Shown here piece after piece: positions 8,003-17,472 of a stretch of 57,410 nt of DNA. The notes beneath the pieces were generated by a model. The model saw only the letters and a program-made list of their open reading frames with translations. It was not told the origin of the DNA and did not search any database. The stretch is from a virus. The stretch covers positions 1 through 57,410 of IMG/VR virus record IMGVR_UViG_3300037088_000263; one strand, written 5' to 3'. Numbering within the stretch: the stretch's first letter is position 1; each line of letters begins with the position of its first letter. A program made the position numbers and the translations under genes.

Positions 8003-9883
8003 TCATTTCTTCTCGAAACTACTCAACGGCGGGCGAGTGCCGGCTGGTGGAGTACGCGGCGTCACCTCTTCGTTTCCCACTACGTCCTCGTACTGTTGCC
8101 CGTACAGTTCAGGAACGATCTCCTGCTTTATTCTTTTTCGTAAAGAACGTAATTCCTGGGAATACCCCTTCGTCTTTAAGGTAGTCTCGTTCTTCATCCG
8201 ATCCACCATCGCCTTAGTATTCCCGGTGGTGAATCCTTCTCGCATCAGATCCCCGGCGCTGTGCAACGCTTCGACCGGGACTTGCGCGATGGACATGCCG
8301 CCGCCAGAAATGACGCGGGCATATTCGTTTCGTACCGCTGCCAGAGCCAACCCATAACTTACGGCGTCTTCCGATACCCCGTCTACGTTGAATTCACGCG
8401 CCCCGGACATCAGCCACTCGTTGATTTTGGTGACATCGCCATTTGGCAATTTTTTCCGCAAGTTCGTAAGAACATCAGCGTGTAATGCCAAAGCGTCTTC
8501 CAGTGCCGCGTTGCCGTGTGTGATTAGGTTCAGACGGTCATACGCCTTTTGGTCAGACTTCCGAGCTTCACTACGGGCGTCAAGTTCGGTGGCGGTAAGG
8601 CCCGTTAGTTCCCGAATGGTTGATACCCCTTTATCAAAACGAGAACGCAAAGCGGTCCCCATCCCCAAACCGCCTTTCATAATCCCCGAAAGGTAGTTGG
8701 TCGCAAACGTCACGTCGGCGCGTTGTATTTTATTCAGCCGTTCGATTGGCTTCTGCGTTGGGGATGTTTGGGGGGCGATGTCTCCCACTGGCGCGTTCGC
8801 GGCGACAGCGGCTTGTCCAACAGTGACGTGAAGTTCATTGGCCTTCTCCGTCGTGTCCAAGTGCTTCAGGGTTTTGTTTGCCGCCTCGACCTTAATGCGG
8901 GATTCCGACCAGTCAGGGTGAATGGCCCGCAACGCCGATTCCCGCGTGCCGAGTTCTCCCGTATCCAGCTTATCCGGCTTCTTGAGTGCTTCCTGTTCCT
9001 GCGTGGCCGTGAGTTTCGCGCCGGGAGCAATGTGGTTCTTCTCGCGGTAGGCCGCGAGCGCCCGCCCCTCTTCTTCCGAGTATTTAGAATGGGCGGCAGT
9101 CCCCGTCTTGTCGATGTCCGCAACGTCCGCAACGTCAATCGACTTCCCGTCGAGGGTTGTGATCTTTCCATCTGTCCCTTGCAATGCCGGAACCCAGTCT
9201 CCCGTGGACTTCTGCTTGACGTGGATGTCAGTTGCCTTAGGCGCGGCGGGCTGCTTCGGCTCCGCAGCCGGGAGGCCGTGATGAATCCGGTCCAACTCCT
9301 CCATCGACCTGTAAAGCTCCATCGTCCGCTCCTGCTGCTTCTCGGGAGGGAGGGGGAGTTCCGTAACGCGCTTTAACTGATCCTGATAGAACGAACGGTT
9401 GGCGTTGTACAGGGTTTCGTTTTCTCGCTGCGTCTCTTCAAACTTCTGGCGCTGAAGGCCAATCGTGCGCTGGTCCGCTTCGTCCTGCTGCTGTTTCAGC
9501 GCCTCGCGTTCTTCGGCGGCGGACGGGAACAGCGACTTGTCGGAGTCGTACCAATTATCGCCGCCCTTCTGTTTGCCGTGCTTCGCGGCGGGCTTCGCTT
9601 GCGACAACTGCCCCGCGCCGCCCTCTGCCGAGGACGAACCGTAATCCTTCCCCTTCGCCTGCCCCTTCGCGTCAGCCTGCGCCGTCTTCGTCAGCAGGTT
9701 GTGGAACATCTCGTGGTTCTGACCCTTGAGGCCGATCTTCTTGAGGGCTTCCTTCGCGTACTCGGACTTCTTCTCCGGGTTCATGCTGGACTGCATGACG
9801 TGGGAAAGCGCCTCGATCTGAAGCTGCTTCTCCTGCCGCTTGCTGGCGAACTCCTGCCCGATCAGTTCGGTAATAAGTCCCAT
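8003..9883 (-). CDS. Internal virion / DNA-ejection-like protein, 626 aa
   Basis: The protein is highly charged, Gln/Lys/Glu rich and mostly helical, with coiled-coil stretches at residues ~105-210. Residues ~78-95 carry GKDYGSSSAEGGAGQLS. This segment recurs in the 74-aa protein encoded just upstream, so the two probably share a binding partner or a duplication. The position between tail and terminal operon genes matches ejection proteins. No enzymatic motif is seen. Confidence 0.6.
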   Translation of the reverse strand: MGLITELIGQEFASKRQEKQLQIEALSHVMQSSMNPEKKSEYAKEALKKIGLKGQNHEMFHNLLTKTAQADAKGQAKGKDYGSSSAEGGAGQLSQAKPAAKHGKQKGGDNWYDSDKSLFPSAAEEREALKQQQDEADQRTIGLQRQKFEETQRENETLYNANRSFYQDQLKRVTELPLPPEKQQERTMELYRSMEELDRIHHGLPAAEPKQPAAPKATDIHVKQKSTGDWVPALQGTDGKITTLDGKSIDVADVADIDKTGTAAHSKYSEEEGRALAAYREKNHIAPGAKLTATQEQEALKKPDKLDTGELGTRESALRAIHPDWSESRIKVEAANKTLKHLDTTEKANELHVTVGQAAVAANAPVGDIAPQTSPTQKPIERLNKIQRADVTFATNYLSGIMKGGLGMGTALRSRFDKGVSTIRELTGLTATELDARSEARKSDQKAYDRLNLITHGNAALEDALALHADVLTNLRKKLPNGDVTKINEWLMSGAREFNVDGVSEDAVSYGLALAAVRNEYARVISGGGMSIAQVPVEALHSAGDLMREGFTTGNTKAMVDRMKNETTLKTKGYSQELRSLRKRIKQEIVPELYGQQYEDVVGNEEVTPRTPPAGTRPPLSSFEKK

Positions 9884-9886
9884 AGC

Positions 9887-10111
9887 TTAATCGCTGTACT
9901 TGGATGCCCGCTTGAGTTGGCGCTTCGACAGGTTGCCCGCGCCACCGGCAGCGGATGACGAACCGTAGTCCAGGCCCTTGCTTGCCGAACTCTTCCCGGT
10001 AGAAATCTCACCGCCAGAGTCGCCGCCCTTACTCCCGCCCTTTGATATGCTCTTTTCAGCCAACTTCGATTGTGCTTTTTTGATCGCCAACTTCACGAGA
10101 AATCCTGCCAT
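9887..10111 (-). CDS. Small basic protein sharing a motif with the 626-aa ejection protein
   Basis: The 74-aa product starts with a helix (MAGFLVKLAIKKAQSKLAEK), then a Gly/Ser linker, then GLDYGSSSAAGGAGNLSKRQ and a basic tail. The DYGSSSAxGGAGxLS segment matches residues ~80-95 of the next protein downstream. It lies 3 nt from that gene. A virion-internal role is inferred. Confidence 0.6.
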   Translation of the reverse strand: MAGFLVKLAIKKAQSKLAEKSISKGGSKGGDSGGEISTGKSSASKGLDYGSSSAAGGAGNLSKRQLKRASKYSD

Positions 10112-10119
10112 ACGGCCTC

Positions 10120-10626
10120 CTACAGCAATGCGTTGAGAATCCCAATTGTCTGCCCGCGTTCCGCCACTCCCGCCTGGAGCATCTGCGCAATGGCCTGCAT
10201 CCCCATGTCCGACTCCTTCAGCCCAGCGTCCGTAATCTGCCCCGCGATAGCCGAAGATTCCTTCGCCGCCTGGGGACGCAACTTCTGCATGAGACCCGCC
10301 ACATCGCCGGCCTGACTGAACTCCGACTGCGCGACGGCCTCGTTCGTACCGCCCGACCGGGAACCCGTCGCCGCCATCTGTTTCCGCTTGGCGCGGTACT
10401 GCGAAAGGATGTCGGCTTTCTCCGGTGCCGTGGCGCTCTCCATCTCGGACTTGTTGCCGCTCAAGATGGAATTCCAGTAGTCGAGCGCGGGGCCGAAGTC
10501 CTGAATCCCCTTCTGGTAGTTCTGTTGGCCGCTGGCGAAGGAATCGTTGCCGTACCCGGTGAGTTGCGTCTTGGTCTGGCTGAGATCGGGCGTCTTGTTT
10601 GAGCTCGGGTAGTAGGCATTGGCCAT
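10120..10626 (-). CDS. Predicted internal virion protein, 168 aa
   Basis: A helical Gln/Ala/Ser-rich protein without signal peptide or membrane segment. Such proteins precede the large ejection proteins in many podoviruses. Residues ~95-165 (SEFSQAGDVAGLMQKLRPQA... AIAQMLQAGVAERGQT) look amphipathic. The assignment rests on position and composition only. Confidence 0.5.
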   Translation of the reverse strand: MANAYYPSSNKTPDLSQTKTQLTGYGNDSFASGQQNYQKGIQDFGPALDYWNSILSGNKSEMESATAPEKADILSQYRAKRKQMAATGSRSGGTNEAVAQSEFSQAGDVAGLMQKLRPQAAKESSAIAGQITDAGLKESDMGMQAIAQMLQAGVAERGQTIGILNALL

Positions 10627-10627
10627 G

Positions 10628-11017
10628 TCAGATTTCCCAAACCTGGACGTTAAGCGTGACCGTCGAAGTCACAGCCTTGCACCAAATCGAGCCAAAGTAC
10701 ACGCCATTGATGGCAGCCGAACGAATCGTATCCGAGATCCCACCGTTGGGGGAAGCGGTCGCACCGCTCAACACCATACCGGCCTGGACCACGCCGTTAA
10801 GCGTGGTCCCTACGTTCTGATTTCCGAACATGCAAGACAGCGCGGCGCTGGTAGTGGGGTCAATTTGGATTGTCACCTCACGGAAGGTCGAGCCGAACAT
10901 TCCCGCGCCGAGCCCAAGCATCGTTTCGCAAAGCGCCTGAAGATTGGCCGCCGTGCTGGTCACCTGAACGGACACCGCCCGGTAGCCCTGCCGAAGTGGA
11001 GCATTCTGCTTTGACAT
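10628..11017 (-). CDS. Predicted virion protein, 129 aa, beta-rich
   Basis: The protein is Thr, Ser, Val and Gly rich and has alternating hydrophobic residues typical of small beta-sandwich virion proteins (VSVQVTSTAANLQAL, FGSIWCKAVTSTVTLNVQVW). It lies in the tail cluster, 1 nt from the next gene. The family is not recognised. Confidence 0.55.
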   Translation of the reverse strand: MSKQNAPLRQGYRAVSVQVTSTAANLQALCETMLGLGAGMFGSTFREVTIQIDPTTSAALSCMFGNQNVGTTLNGVVQAGMVLSGATASPNGGISDTIRSAAINGVYFGSIWCKAVTSTVTLNVQVWEI

Positions 11018-11047
11018 CGTATCTCCCTAAGCGGATTGTACACCCTG

Positions 11048-11806
11048 TTATTGCCGGAAAAAAGGACGAAGCACTACCGCTCCGTAGAAACTGCCCGTTG
11101 CCGCGATGTTCCCCGTGCCCACCGTGCCGCCGAATTCCGCAATCGTCGGGCTGGTCGTGAGGTTCGGCAACGAAGCCGCGCCGCCGCTGCCGGTGGTGCC
11201 CAGCGTCCCGTCAGCCTTCAGAAACGTCGCCTGCCCGCCGCTGCACAGGAACCACCCAGTTCCAGGGTCCACCACGAACCCCTGCACGAAACCCGATCCG
11301 CCATCCCCCGGTCCCCAACCCCACGCTGCGCCACCCCATTCCAGCAGATGCGCGTAGTCGGTGACGTTCACCAGGAACCCGGCATCGCCAGCCCCAAGGT
11401 CTGTCGGCAAGGTCGCCTGTGCCGTAGCCATGATTCCAGCCACGTACACCCACTGTGCCGACAGCACCACGTACAGCACCGTGCGGTCGGTCTCAAAGTA
11501 CAACGTGCCGTTCGGGTGCGCGCTAGCCGCCCCGCGAGTGGCGTGGGTGCCAGCGAAGGTAACCCCCGCGCCGGTCGCCGTGCCGGGAGTGCCGGTAGCG
11601 TTGGTGATGTTCAGAACGGTGGATGCGGCTTGCTGCGCCACTGTCTGCGCGATGGCGTGGGCCTGGGGAACAGTGACGGCGGAAGACTTGAGCGTGGTGA
11701 CGTGCTCCTGGTTGACGGAAACCTGCCGAGCGATGTCTTCCAGGCGGCGGGCCAGGTCGGAGGGAAGCCCGAAGCCCTGGAACGATTTGTTGCCTAATCC
11801 AGCCAT
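11048..11806 (-). CDS. Tail fibre-like protein, 252 aa
   Basis: The start ATG at 11806 was chosen because it is the first ATG; the frame stays open upstream to 11983 and a TTG at 11905 would add 33 residues. An N-terminal helix (SDLARRLEDIARQVSVNQEH) is followed by Gly/Thr-rich beta repeats and a C-terminal stretch (TSPTIAEFGGTVGTGNIAATG). It resembles short fibre or whisker proteins in composition. There is no signal peptide, unlike the fibres at 21-27 kb. Confidence 0.55.
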   Translation of the reverse strand: MAGLGNKSFQGFGLPSDLARRLEDIARQVSVNQEHVTTLKSSAVTVPQAHAIAQTVAQQAASTVLNITNATGTPGTATGAGVTFAGTHATRGAASAHPNGTLYFETDRTVLYVVLSAQWVYVAGIMATAQATLPTDLGAGDAGFLVNVTDYAHLLEWGGAAWGWGPGDGGSGFVQGFVVDPGTGWFLCSGGQATFLKADGTLGTTGSGGAASLPNLTTSPTIAEFGGTVGTGNIAATGSFYGAVVLRPFFRQ

Positions 11807-11876
11807 CAAATTGATTCTAGCGCCATTTTGTGATAGGCTGAATTCGCTGGTAGCTCCAGCAGGAATTGTCCAGACC

Positions 11877-11903
11877 GGGGAGCGGTCCGTACCGCCGCTC
11901 CCC
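11877..11903. promoter_or_regulatory. 9-bp perfect hairpin near divergent mini-genes
   Basis: GGGGAGCGG (11877-11885) pairs with CCGCTCCCC (11895-11903). It lies just before a TACAAT -10-like box on the + strand and upstream of the - strand fibre gene. There is no U-run on either side, so an operator or attenuator is as likely as a terminator. Confidence 0.35.
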
Positions 11904-11928
11904 AACTGGCTACAATTCCAGGTACGAT

Positions 11929-12012
11929 ATGCAAACCTTCCACAATTCGGGTTCTCCGATTCAAAACCAAGGCCATTTCGTTCCCCCCGCCAGATCTAAG
12001 GTAATCAGGTAG
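11929..12012 (+). CDS. Tiny + strand protein, 27 aa
   Basis: ATG at 11929 with CCAGG six bases upstream. A TACAAT box (11911-11916) lies 12 bp before the start. The product MQTFHNSGSPIQNQGHFVPP plus seven residues has no known family. It and the next gene are the only + strand genes in a 37-kb block of - strand late genes, so they may be a separately expressed insertion. The opposite strand is also open here, so support is moderate. Confidence 0.4.
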   Translation: MQTFHNSGSPIQNQGHFVPPARSKVIR

Positions 12013-12017
12013 AAAAA

Positions 12018-12167
12018 ATGCAACAAGACGAACTTCAAAAACAGTGGATTCAGGCGATTGAATCGGACGACGAACACGAAAGACGTTGGTCAGCGATAGA
12101 AATTCCCGCTCCCACTGAAAACCACAAACATCAAGACCCCGGCGACGATGGACTCGCTCCGTGGTAG
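12018..12167 (+). CDS. Small acidic + strand protein, 49 aa
   Basis: ATG at 12018 follows AGGTAGAAAAA and the stop of the 27-aa gene by 5 nt. The product is polar and Asp/Glu/Gln rich (QQDELQKQWIQAIESDDEHE... ending GLAPW), which looks coding. It ends 7 bp before the 3' end of the converging 1282-aa gene. Function unknown. Confidence 0.45.
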   Translation: MQQDELQKQWIQAIESDDEHERRWSAIEIPAPTENHKHQDPGDDGLAPW

Positions 12168-12174
12168 GCAAACT

Positions 12175-15100
12175 CTAAATTCGCGCACCCTGCGTGCCGG
12201 GTTGCCCGAACGGTCGTAGCACGCCGTAGGCTTCGTTCGATGCCCACTGCTTCGCCACCACCTCGAAATCGTCGGCGAACACTCGCACGGCGTCCCCCGT
12301 GATGCTCAAGTCGTAGAACATGCCCTTGTTGGGCGGCAGCGGCACGTACACCTTTTGGTACGCGCCAGATAGCGCAACAGTGACCGACCACGAACCGTAC
12401 TCACACGACCCGGAGACCACGCAAGAGCCGGTCCCCATGACGGCGGGCCGAAGTTCGCGCACATGCAAGTACCCCTCGACGCCGAACGATGACGGCTGAG
12501 GATGCCAGAACCCGGTGGCTTCCGGCGCGGGCGTGCCGATGGGTTCGACGGCGAACAATTCCCAAACGTCGCCCCCATCTGTAGGTGTTAGTCTGACACG
12601 ATGCGCGATGACCGGGACAAACGAGTACGGGATTTGCACTTCGCCGTTGTGATTCATCGTCAGCGTGAACACGCCGCCACCAGTCGGGAAACCGTCCCAT
12701 TGAACCTGAATCGTACGCTCCACGCCGAACGTGTTGGCCGTGATGCGAAAGCCCTGGAGCCAAGTACTCTGCCCGAGGTCGATCCAATCCGTCGTGCGTA
12801 GTTGCGTGCGTTCCGGCTTCGGCAGCGCCGAAATCTCGAATCCGTAGAGCGAAGAAACCCCGGTCCAAGTGAAGGCCAGCGCCAGGTTGACGTTCTGCGC
12901 ACCGAGCCCAGCCGCGATGTCGATGGGGATTCGGTTGACGTTCTGCGCGCCGGTCAGCACCGAACTGCCCACGTTGACTGAAAGGTTGTCGGCAAGCAGA
13001 TTCACCGTCATGGCGGTAGCGTCCACGAACGCATCGCCGAACTGTTTCAACGCTCGGAAGTCCCCCAAGTTGAATGCCGCCGTGGTGGCTGCGCAGGAGA
13101 TTCCGCCTCCAGAGTCATTCAGACCCGCCGCAAACTGACAAATCGTTCCGTTCGCGCAACCGCACAGGACCGTGATGCTGTTCGTCGCTTCGTCCTGGTA
13201 GTGGAGCGCCACGCCGGGAGTGTAGGAGTCGAACCACCAGCCAGGCGAATCGGGCTTGTAGGCCAGCGTCTTGTACGTGCCGTTGATGTCGAGGAAGTCG
13301 AAGTACAGCCAGCCGTTCTTGCAGTACGCGAGTCGCGGCGCCACGTTGAGCGGCGGTGGAGCGTACCCGTTGACCGCCACGCCCGCCACGCCTTCGTGAG
13401 GCAGGTAGGGGTATAGGTCGTCCTTTGAGATGATTTGCGCCGGCCCGAGCGCGGTCTGCGCGATCCCGTTGCGCGTCCAGAAGTAGATTTGTGGTCCCGG
13501 AGCGAAGGCCCACGGTGCCAGTAGCCCGCAGCCAGTCGGTACTTCCGAGAAAGCGTACGGCGTGGTCAGATTCCCCGTAGTAGTGCCACCAAAGAACCGT
13601 TCGCCAGTCATCGCTACCACATATCCGTTCCAGGTGGTCACCCCGAGGATGGGTTCGCCGCTGCTGGTCAGGTCCACGAATCCCGAGGTCGCCGCGCCTT
13701 CCGGGTTTGTCCGGTTGGCAAAGTAGATGCGGCCTTGGTTGATCGGGTCGCCAGCCGCAAAGAGAGTTTCGTCGAACGGGTTGGTCAGGTAAGGCAGCGG
13801 GTTCCCGAACGTGGTGGGGCTGGCGATGAGAAAAGGAACGCCCGCCGCCGCGACGATGGTTTCCTCGATCTGGAATGCGTTGGCAGTGGGAAGCCCGCGA
13901 ATTACCGTCGCAATGCCGTTGATGAGAACCGTGGTCCCGATGCAGAGGTTTGTCGGGATGACAACCGAAGTGGCGAACACGCTGGTTCCCACGACCGTGC
14001 ATGTGCCCGAGACAGGCAACTGCTGAACCGGCCACGGTTGATTTACGGACAGGTCGAACGGGTCGCCAAGTTGCGCGTCGGCGAAGTTGTCGAGGAACGT
14101 GCCGGTCCCGCCCGCCGTGTTGTTGGCAATCGAACCGACGTAGAGCGGCGTGCCGTTCACGCTGGCACCCACTCGGGCGATGTCGATGGTGTCGCACTGC
14201 GGGTCGGTGCTGTAGTCCACGGACACCTGAATCCCTTGCCGCGAAGGGAACAGCCCGTACCGGGTCAGTGGCGACGGGGTGCTGATGGCCCCCGTGATCG
14301 TGGACCGATACCGATAGTGATACTTCATTGGGTTGTCGGGGTTGATGGACTCCGGGGCATTCGGCCCGTACGTGCCCCCGATCCACCACGAGTCTACTTT
14401 GATATTAGTGGCACCCACAACCGTAGCTTCTATCCGAATCGCTTTGATGTTCTGAAAGCCTACGGTTTGGTCATTCCCTACCCGCGTGAGACCAGAAATC
14501 GGGAGAAAGACTTCGCTCCATTGGTTGCCTCCGAGGGAGAGGGAATACGAATTTGCCAAGTTCTGCAATGCCGCAATCTGCTGCTGGAGGGCAGGCGTGT
14601 TGTTCGAATGGGAGGTCGAGAACAACTCTGCAATTCCTAAGGTTAAAATGTCTGCCGCCGTTCCTGGACTTGAACCAGTGGTGCCTTGAGCCTGCGCTTG
14701 CAGAGATGCAATCTGGTCTTGTGTGGCTCGAAGATTGGCTAAGGTTGCCTGCGCTGCTGCCGAGCTTTGCAACCCGACCGATGCCTGCTGGAAGACGTTG
14801 TTGGTGATCTCCGTGTAGTAGTAGTTGTGCAGAAAGTCGTTGGTGGTGTTGTCCACATCGAGAAGGATACGAATGCTCGAAATGTTTGAGAGCATGTCGA
14901 TATTCATGCTTACGTGCATCCAGTCGTTTGGCCCGACAGCGCGCCCTCCGATATTCGATAAGTCTTGGCTGCTTGTCAGGCTCATCGTTCCCACACCAGG
15001 TGCGGTGACTGTGCCGGTAACGGCGGTAGTGAGCGCGTTGCCTGTGACCGCCTCTCCGTTCGCATGAGTCACGGCGAAGTACATGCGCGCGCAGAAGTAG

Positions 15101-16023
15101 AACGTCACAGCGTCCCCCGCCGCGTGGAACCCAGATGTCACGCACCGGAAACTTACGTTATTGTCCTCTCCGATGGCGACGGACAGCACGCGCACGAACT
15201 CGCCGCCAATCGAAATCAGAGAGTCGCGCTGGAGGACGACGCTGTTCGCGGTCAGGACGACGCAGCAGGGACCGCCCACTCCCGCATCGTAGGCAATCTG
15301 AGCCACGGTGGTTGGCGAACCCATCGCGGTCCCGATGACATCCTGGATGACGGAAGATTCGCTTCCGACGATGATGCGCGCGCCGGCCGCAATCCACGCG
15401 GTCGCTGTCGTGGTGAAGTTTACGCACGCCCAGCCGGTAGTCCCGGAGTCGAACAGGACTTCGTTGATAGTGGTCGCCGCAGGGACGCGCGCCACAGCCG
15501 TGATGGCGCCCGCCGTTCCGCCCGGTACCCAACCGGAAGCCGAGTCGAAATCGGAGATGGCTTGGTAGCGCGGCGTGGTCAAAAGAGAGCCAGGCGGACT
15601 CGCCGGAGGAACGAGTCCCACCTGGAATCGCGTGCCGTCTGACGCGCGAATCTTACTGTATCGTTGTGAATCCGCGACGTAGAGGAAGGGACGGACGGAC
15701 TCGCTCGGTTGGTAGGACGCGAACGAGAGCGGGTTGCCAGAGAATCCGGTGTCCACCTGCACGCCGTCCTGGTAGAGCACGCCGCCAGCGCCAGAGTACC
15801 GCCGCGTCACCACGCCGTCACTGAAGGATTTTATCGAGTGTACAGGGACACCAGATCCGGTGTTCTGAAACGCAGCGAGGGCGTCCCGCGTGGTCAACGA
15901 TGCGCCCACGTTACGGACGTTCGTGCCGACGAGCAACTGGTCTTGCGGGCACTGATCCGGCTGGCACGCCAGGTTCACGCCCTTGAACGTCGCCCGCTGC
16001 TGCACTCTTTTGAAGTCTGCCAT
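12175..16023 (-). CDS. Large tail protein, 1282 aa, beta-rich
   Basis: This very long protein is Thr/Gly/Val rich with many repeated beta segments and few charged helices, except residues ~430-480 (SLQAQAQGT region). The start MADFKRVQQRATFKGVNL and the WxxGxxYG-type blades recall the large beta-propeller or stabilisation proteins of podovirus tails (P22 gp10-like role). It sits between the connector-like genes and fibre genes. I infer a tail hub or needle-side protein. No hydrolase motif was identified with confidence. Confidence 0.6.
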   Translation of the reverse strand: MADFKRVQQRATFKGVNLACQPDQCPQDQLLVGTNVRNVGASLTTRDALAAFQNTGSGVPVHSIKSFSDGVVTRRYSGAGGVLYQDGVQVDTGFSGNPLSFASYQPSESVRPFLYVADSQRYSKIRASDGTRFQVGLVPPASPPGSLLTTPRYQAISDFDSASGWVPGGTAGAITAVARVPAATTINEVLFDSGTTGWACVNFTTTATAWIAAGARIIVGSESSVIQDVIGTAMGSPTTVAQIAYDAGVGGPCCVVLTANSVVLQRDSLISIGGEFVRVLSVAIGEDNNVSFRCVTSGFHAAGDAVTFYFCARMYFAVTHANGEAVTGNALTTAVTGTVTAPGVGTMSLTSSQDLSNIGGRAVGPNDWMHVSMNIDMLSNISSIRILLDVDNTTNDFLHNYYYTEITNNVFQQASVGLQSSAAAQATLANLRATQDQIASLQAQAQGTTGSSPGTAADILTLGIAELFSTSHSNNTPALQQQIAALQNLANSYSLSLGGNQWSEVFLPISGLTRVGNDQTVGFQNIKAIRIEATVVGATNIKVDSWWIGGTYGPNAPESINPDNPMKYHYRYRSTITGAISTPSPLTRYGLFPSRQGIQVSVDYSTDPQCDTIDIARVGASVNGTPLYVGSIANNTAGGTGTFLDNFADAQLGDPFDLSVNQPWPVQQLPVSGTCTVVGTSVFATSVVIPTNLCIGTTVLINGIATVIRGLPTANAFQIEETIVAAAGVPFLIASPTTFGNPLPYLTNPFDETLFAAGDPINQGRIYFANRTNPEGAATSGFVDLTSSGEPILGVTTWNGYVVAMTGERFFGGTTTGNLTTPYAFSEVPTGCGLLAPWAFAPGPQIYFWTRNGIAQTALGPAQIISKDDLYPYLPHEGVAGVAVNGYAPPPLNVAPRLAYCKNGWLYFDFLDINGTYKTLAYKPDSPGWWFDSYTPGVALHYQDEATNSITVLCGCANGTICQFAAGLNDSGGGISCAATTAAFNLGDFRALKQFGDAFVDATAMTVNLLADNLSVNVGSSVLTGAQNVNRIPIDIAAGLGAQNVNLALAFTWTGVSSLYGFEISALPKPERTQLRTTDWIDLGQSTWLQGFRITANTFGVERTIQVQWDGFPTGGGVFTLTMNHNGEVQIPYSFVPVIAHRVRLTPTDGGDVWELFAVEPIGTPAPEATGFWHPQPSSFGVEGYLHVRELRPAVMGTGSCVVSGSCEYGSWSVTVALSGAYQKVYVPLPPNKGMFYDLSITGDAVRVFADDFEVVAKQWASNEAYGVLRPFGQPGTQGARI

Positions 16024-16024
16024 A

Positions 16025-16150
16025 TCAACTCATACTCATTAGAATCCGCATCTCGTGTTCGTTTCCCACGTTCCACAATACGGCGCAATAGTTGCGCGCG
16101 TACTGTTCGTGGCAGCAGGGAAAGCCGAAAGCGCGCAGCCAAAATGTCAT
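16025..16150 (-). CDS. Small protein, 41 aa
   Basis: This gene fills the gap between the 438-aa and 1282-aa genes. The ATG at 16150 overlaps the previous stop (ATGA), and a GAGG ribosome site lies inside the previous gene's last codons. The product MTFWLRAFGFPCCHEQYARN... has paired Cys and is aromatic-rich. The stop is 1 nt before the next ATG. No family recognised. Confidence 0.55.
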   Translation of the reverse strand: MTFWLRAFGFPCCHEQYARNYCAVLWNVGNEHEMRILMSMS

Positions 16151-17463
16151 GCACTTACCTCTTCGGCCTTCGCCGCCTCGTAAGGTTCGTTCAGGTTCTC
16201 GATCTTAGCCACGTCGCGCAACGCATCGAAGTCAATCGCTTGCGCCCGCTCCCGGCTGGTGTAGGCTTCGGCCACGGTCAGGAACTCCTGGTACGCACCG
16301 AGAGAACCTTCCCACTCTTGGCCCCCCATTTTGAACGCTGCGAGATGCTGGCCGTTGTTCAGGATGGCGGTCACGATGTCGGTCGGGCAATCGAATGGGG
16401 CACCGTCCGCGTAGGACGCCGGGGAGTTTCCCACCACGTCGAGCGCGATGTTGTACGCCTGATCGGGAACCGGGTTGAGCGCGACCAAGTTCCTGCCGGC
16501 GTTCGCCACCACGGTCGGCAGTCCCGGCGTCCCGTTGCGCCACCCGTCGTTCCAGTGGTCGAGCGCGTGAAGCGTGACCGGCTGCTGCGTGAACCCTCCG
16601 GGGTACGCCTGCATGACGCACGGACACGTCTTCATCAACTGAAGCGCCCCGCGAAACCGCTGCTGCGCGTAGGAGGCACGGCGAAAGTCCCGACTTTGGG
16701 CATCTTGTGACAAAACTGAGGCCAGAATTCCCCACGGTAGGGCAAAAGTCGAATCGTCGGGAATTCCCAAAGTTTGGGGTGCCCCCATCACGTACGGATT
16801 CGAGTTCGTCACCAGCAGGTCGAGCGACCCCTCGTTGACCGGCGACGGAATGAGTTGCATGACGAATGGGCGGGTCAGTGCCACCGAGTACGCCGTGGGA
16901 AGCGAGGGGTTCTGGCTCCACTGGTAGGACCAGCCGCTTGCCGTCATCTCATCCGACCGATGGCACTCTCCCCAGATGCCGGTGAAGGTGTCCTGCCATT
17001 CCGCCCGGTGAACCTGAATCACAGAAGACGGCAGGGTAGCCCTTCCTTGAGGCGGCGGTGGCCCAGGAACGCCTGGAAGCCACGAGACTACCATCCAGGC
17101 CTCCCCGATGACCTCCTCGCGTCTCTGGTCAAATGCCGCCGCTACGGTGCCTATCGAGAACTGCCCGGTGTTGATGTAGTTGGCTTCGGCCCCGGAGTAC
17201 TCCAGCAGGTGAAAGCCGACTTGAGCGAGGATGTCGGTGTCGAGGACGGTGAAGGGGATCGCCCCATTCGCGTGAAGGTCGTAGTACGGGATACCAGCGG
17301 CGGTCGTCAGTTGGACCGTCTGCCGCCAGTACCCCGTGAGCACCTGGAATTCCCGGATCGCTTGCCGGATGTAGATGCCGAGTTCGGCAAGGTTCCAGAA
17401 GTCTGTTCCAGAACTCAGGCCGAGCCGCTGCGCGAGAAGGGATTCCAGGTTGGTTATGGTCAC
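16147..17463 (-). CDS. Tail/connector-associated virion protein, 438 aa
   Basis: The N-terminus (TNLESLLAQRLGLSSGTDFW then NLAELGIYIRQAIREFQVLT) resembles the N-terminal helical part of head-to-tail adaptor proteins. The rest is mixed alpha/beta with a Trp-rich centre. It precedes the 1282-aa tail protein and follows small tail genes. I call it a probable connector-complex component; precise family not established. Confidence 0.55.
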   Translation of the reverse strand: MTITNLESLLAQRLGLSSGTDFWNLAELGIYIRQAIREFQVLTGYWRQTVQLTTAAGIPYYDLHANGAIPFTVLDTDILAQVGFHLLEYSGAEANYINTGQFSIGTVAAAFDQRREEVIGEAWMVVSWLPGVPGPPPPQGRATLPSSVIQVHRAEWQDTFTGIWGECHRSDEMTASGWSYQWSQNPSLPTAYSVALTRPFVMQLIPSPVNEGSLDLLVTNSNPYVMGAPQTLGIPDDSTFALPWGILASVLSQDAQSRDFRRASYAQQRFRGALQLMKTCPCVMQAYPGGFTQQPVTLHALDHWNDGWRNGTPGLPTVVANAGRNLVALNPVPDQAYNIALDVVGNSPASYADGAPFDCPTDIVTAILNNGQHLAAFKMGGQEWEGSLGAYQEFLTVAEAYTSRERAQAIDFDALRDVAKIENLNEPYEAAKAEEVSA

Positions 17464-17472
17464 GCGAAACTC

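Noticed and set aside
11806-12171. - strand 121-codon frame opposite the two tiny + strand genes
   Set aside because: Unusual composition and no motif; the TGATG junction with the fibre gene is suggestive but not enough. The + strand reading looks more protein-like.
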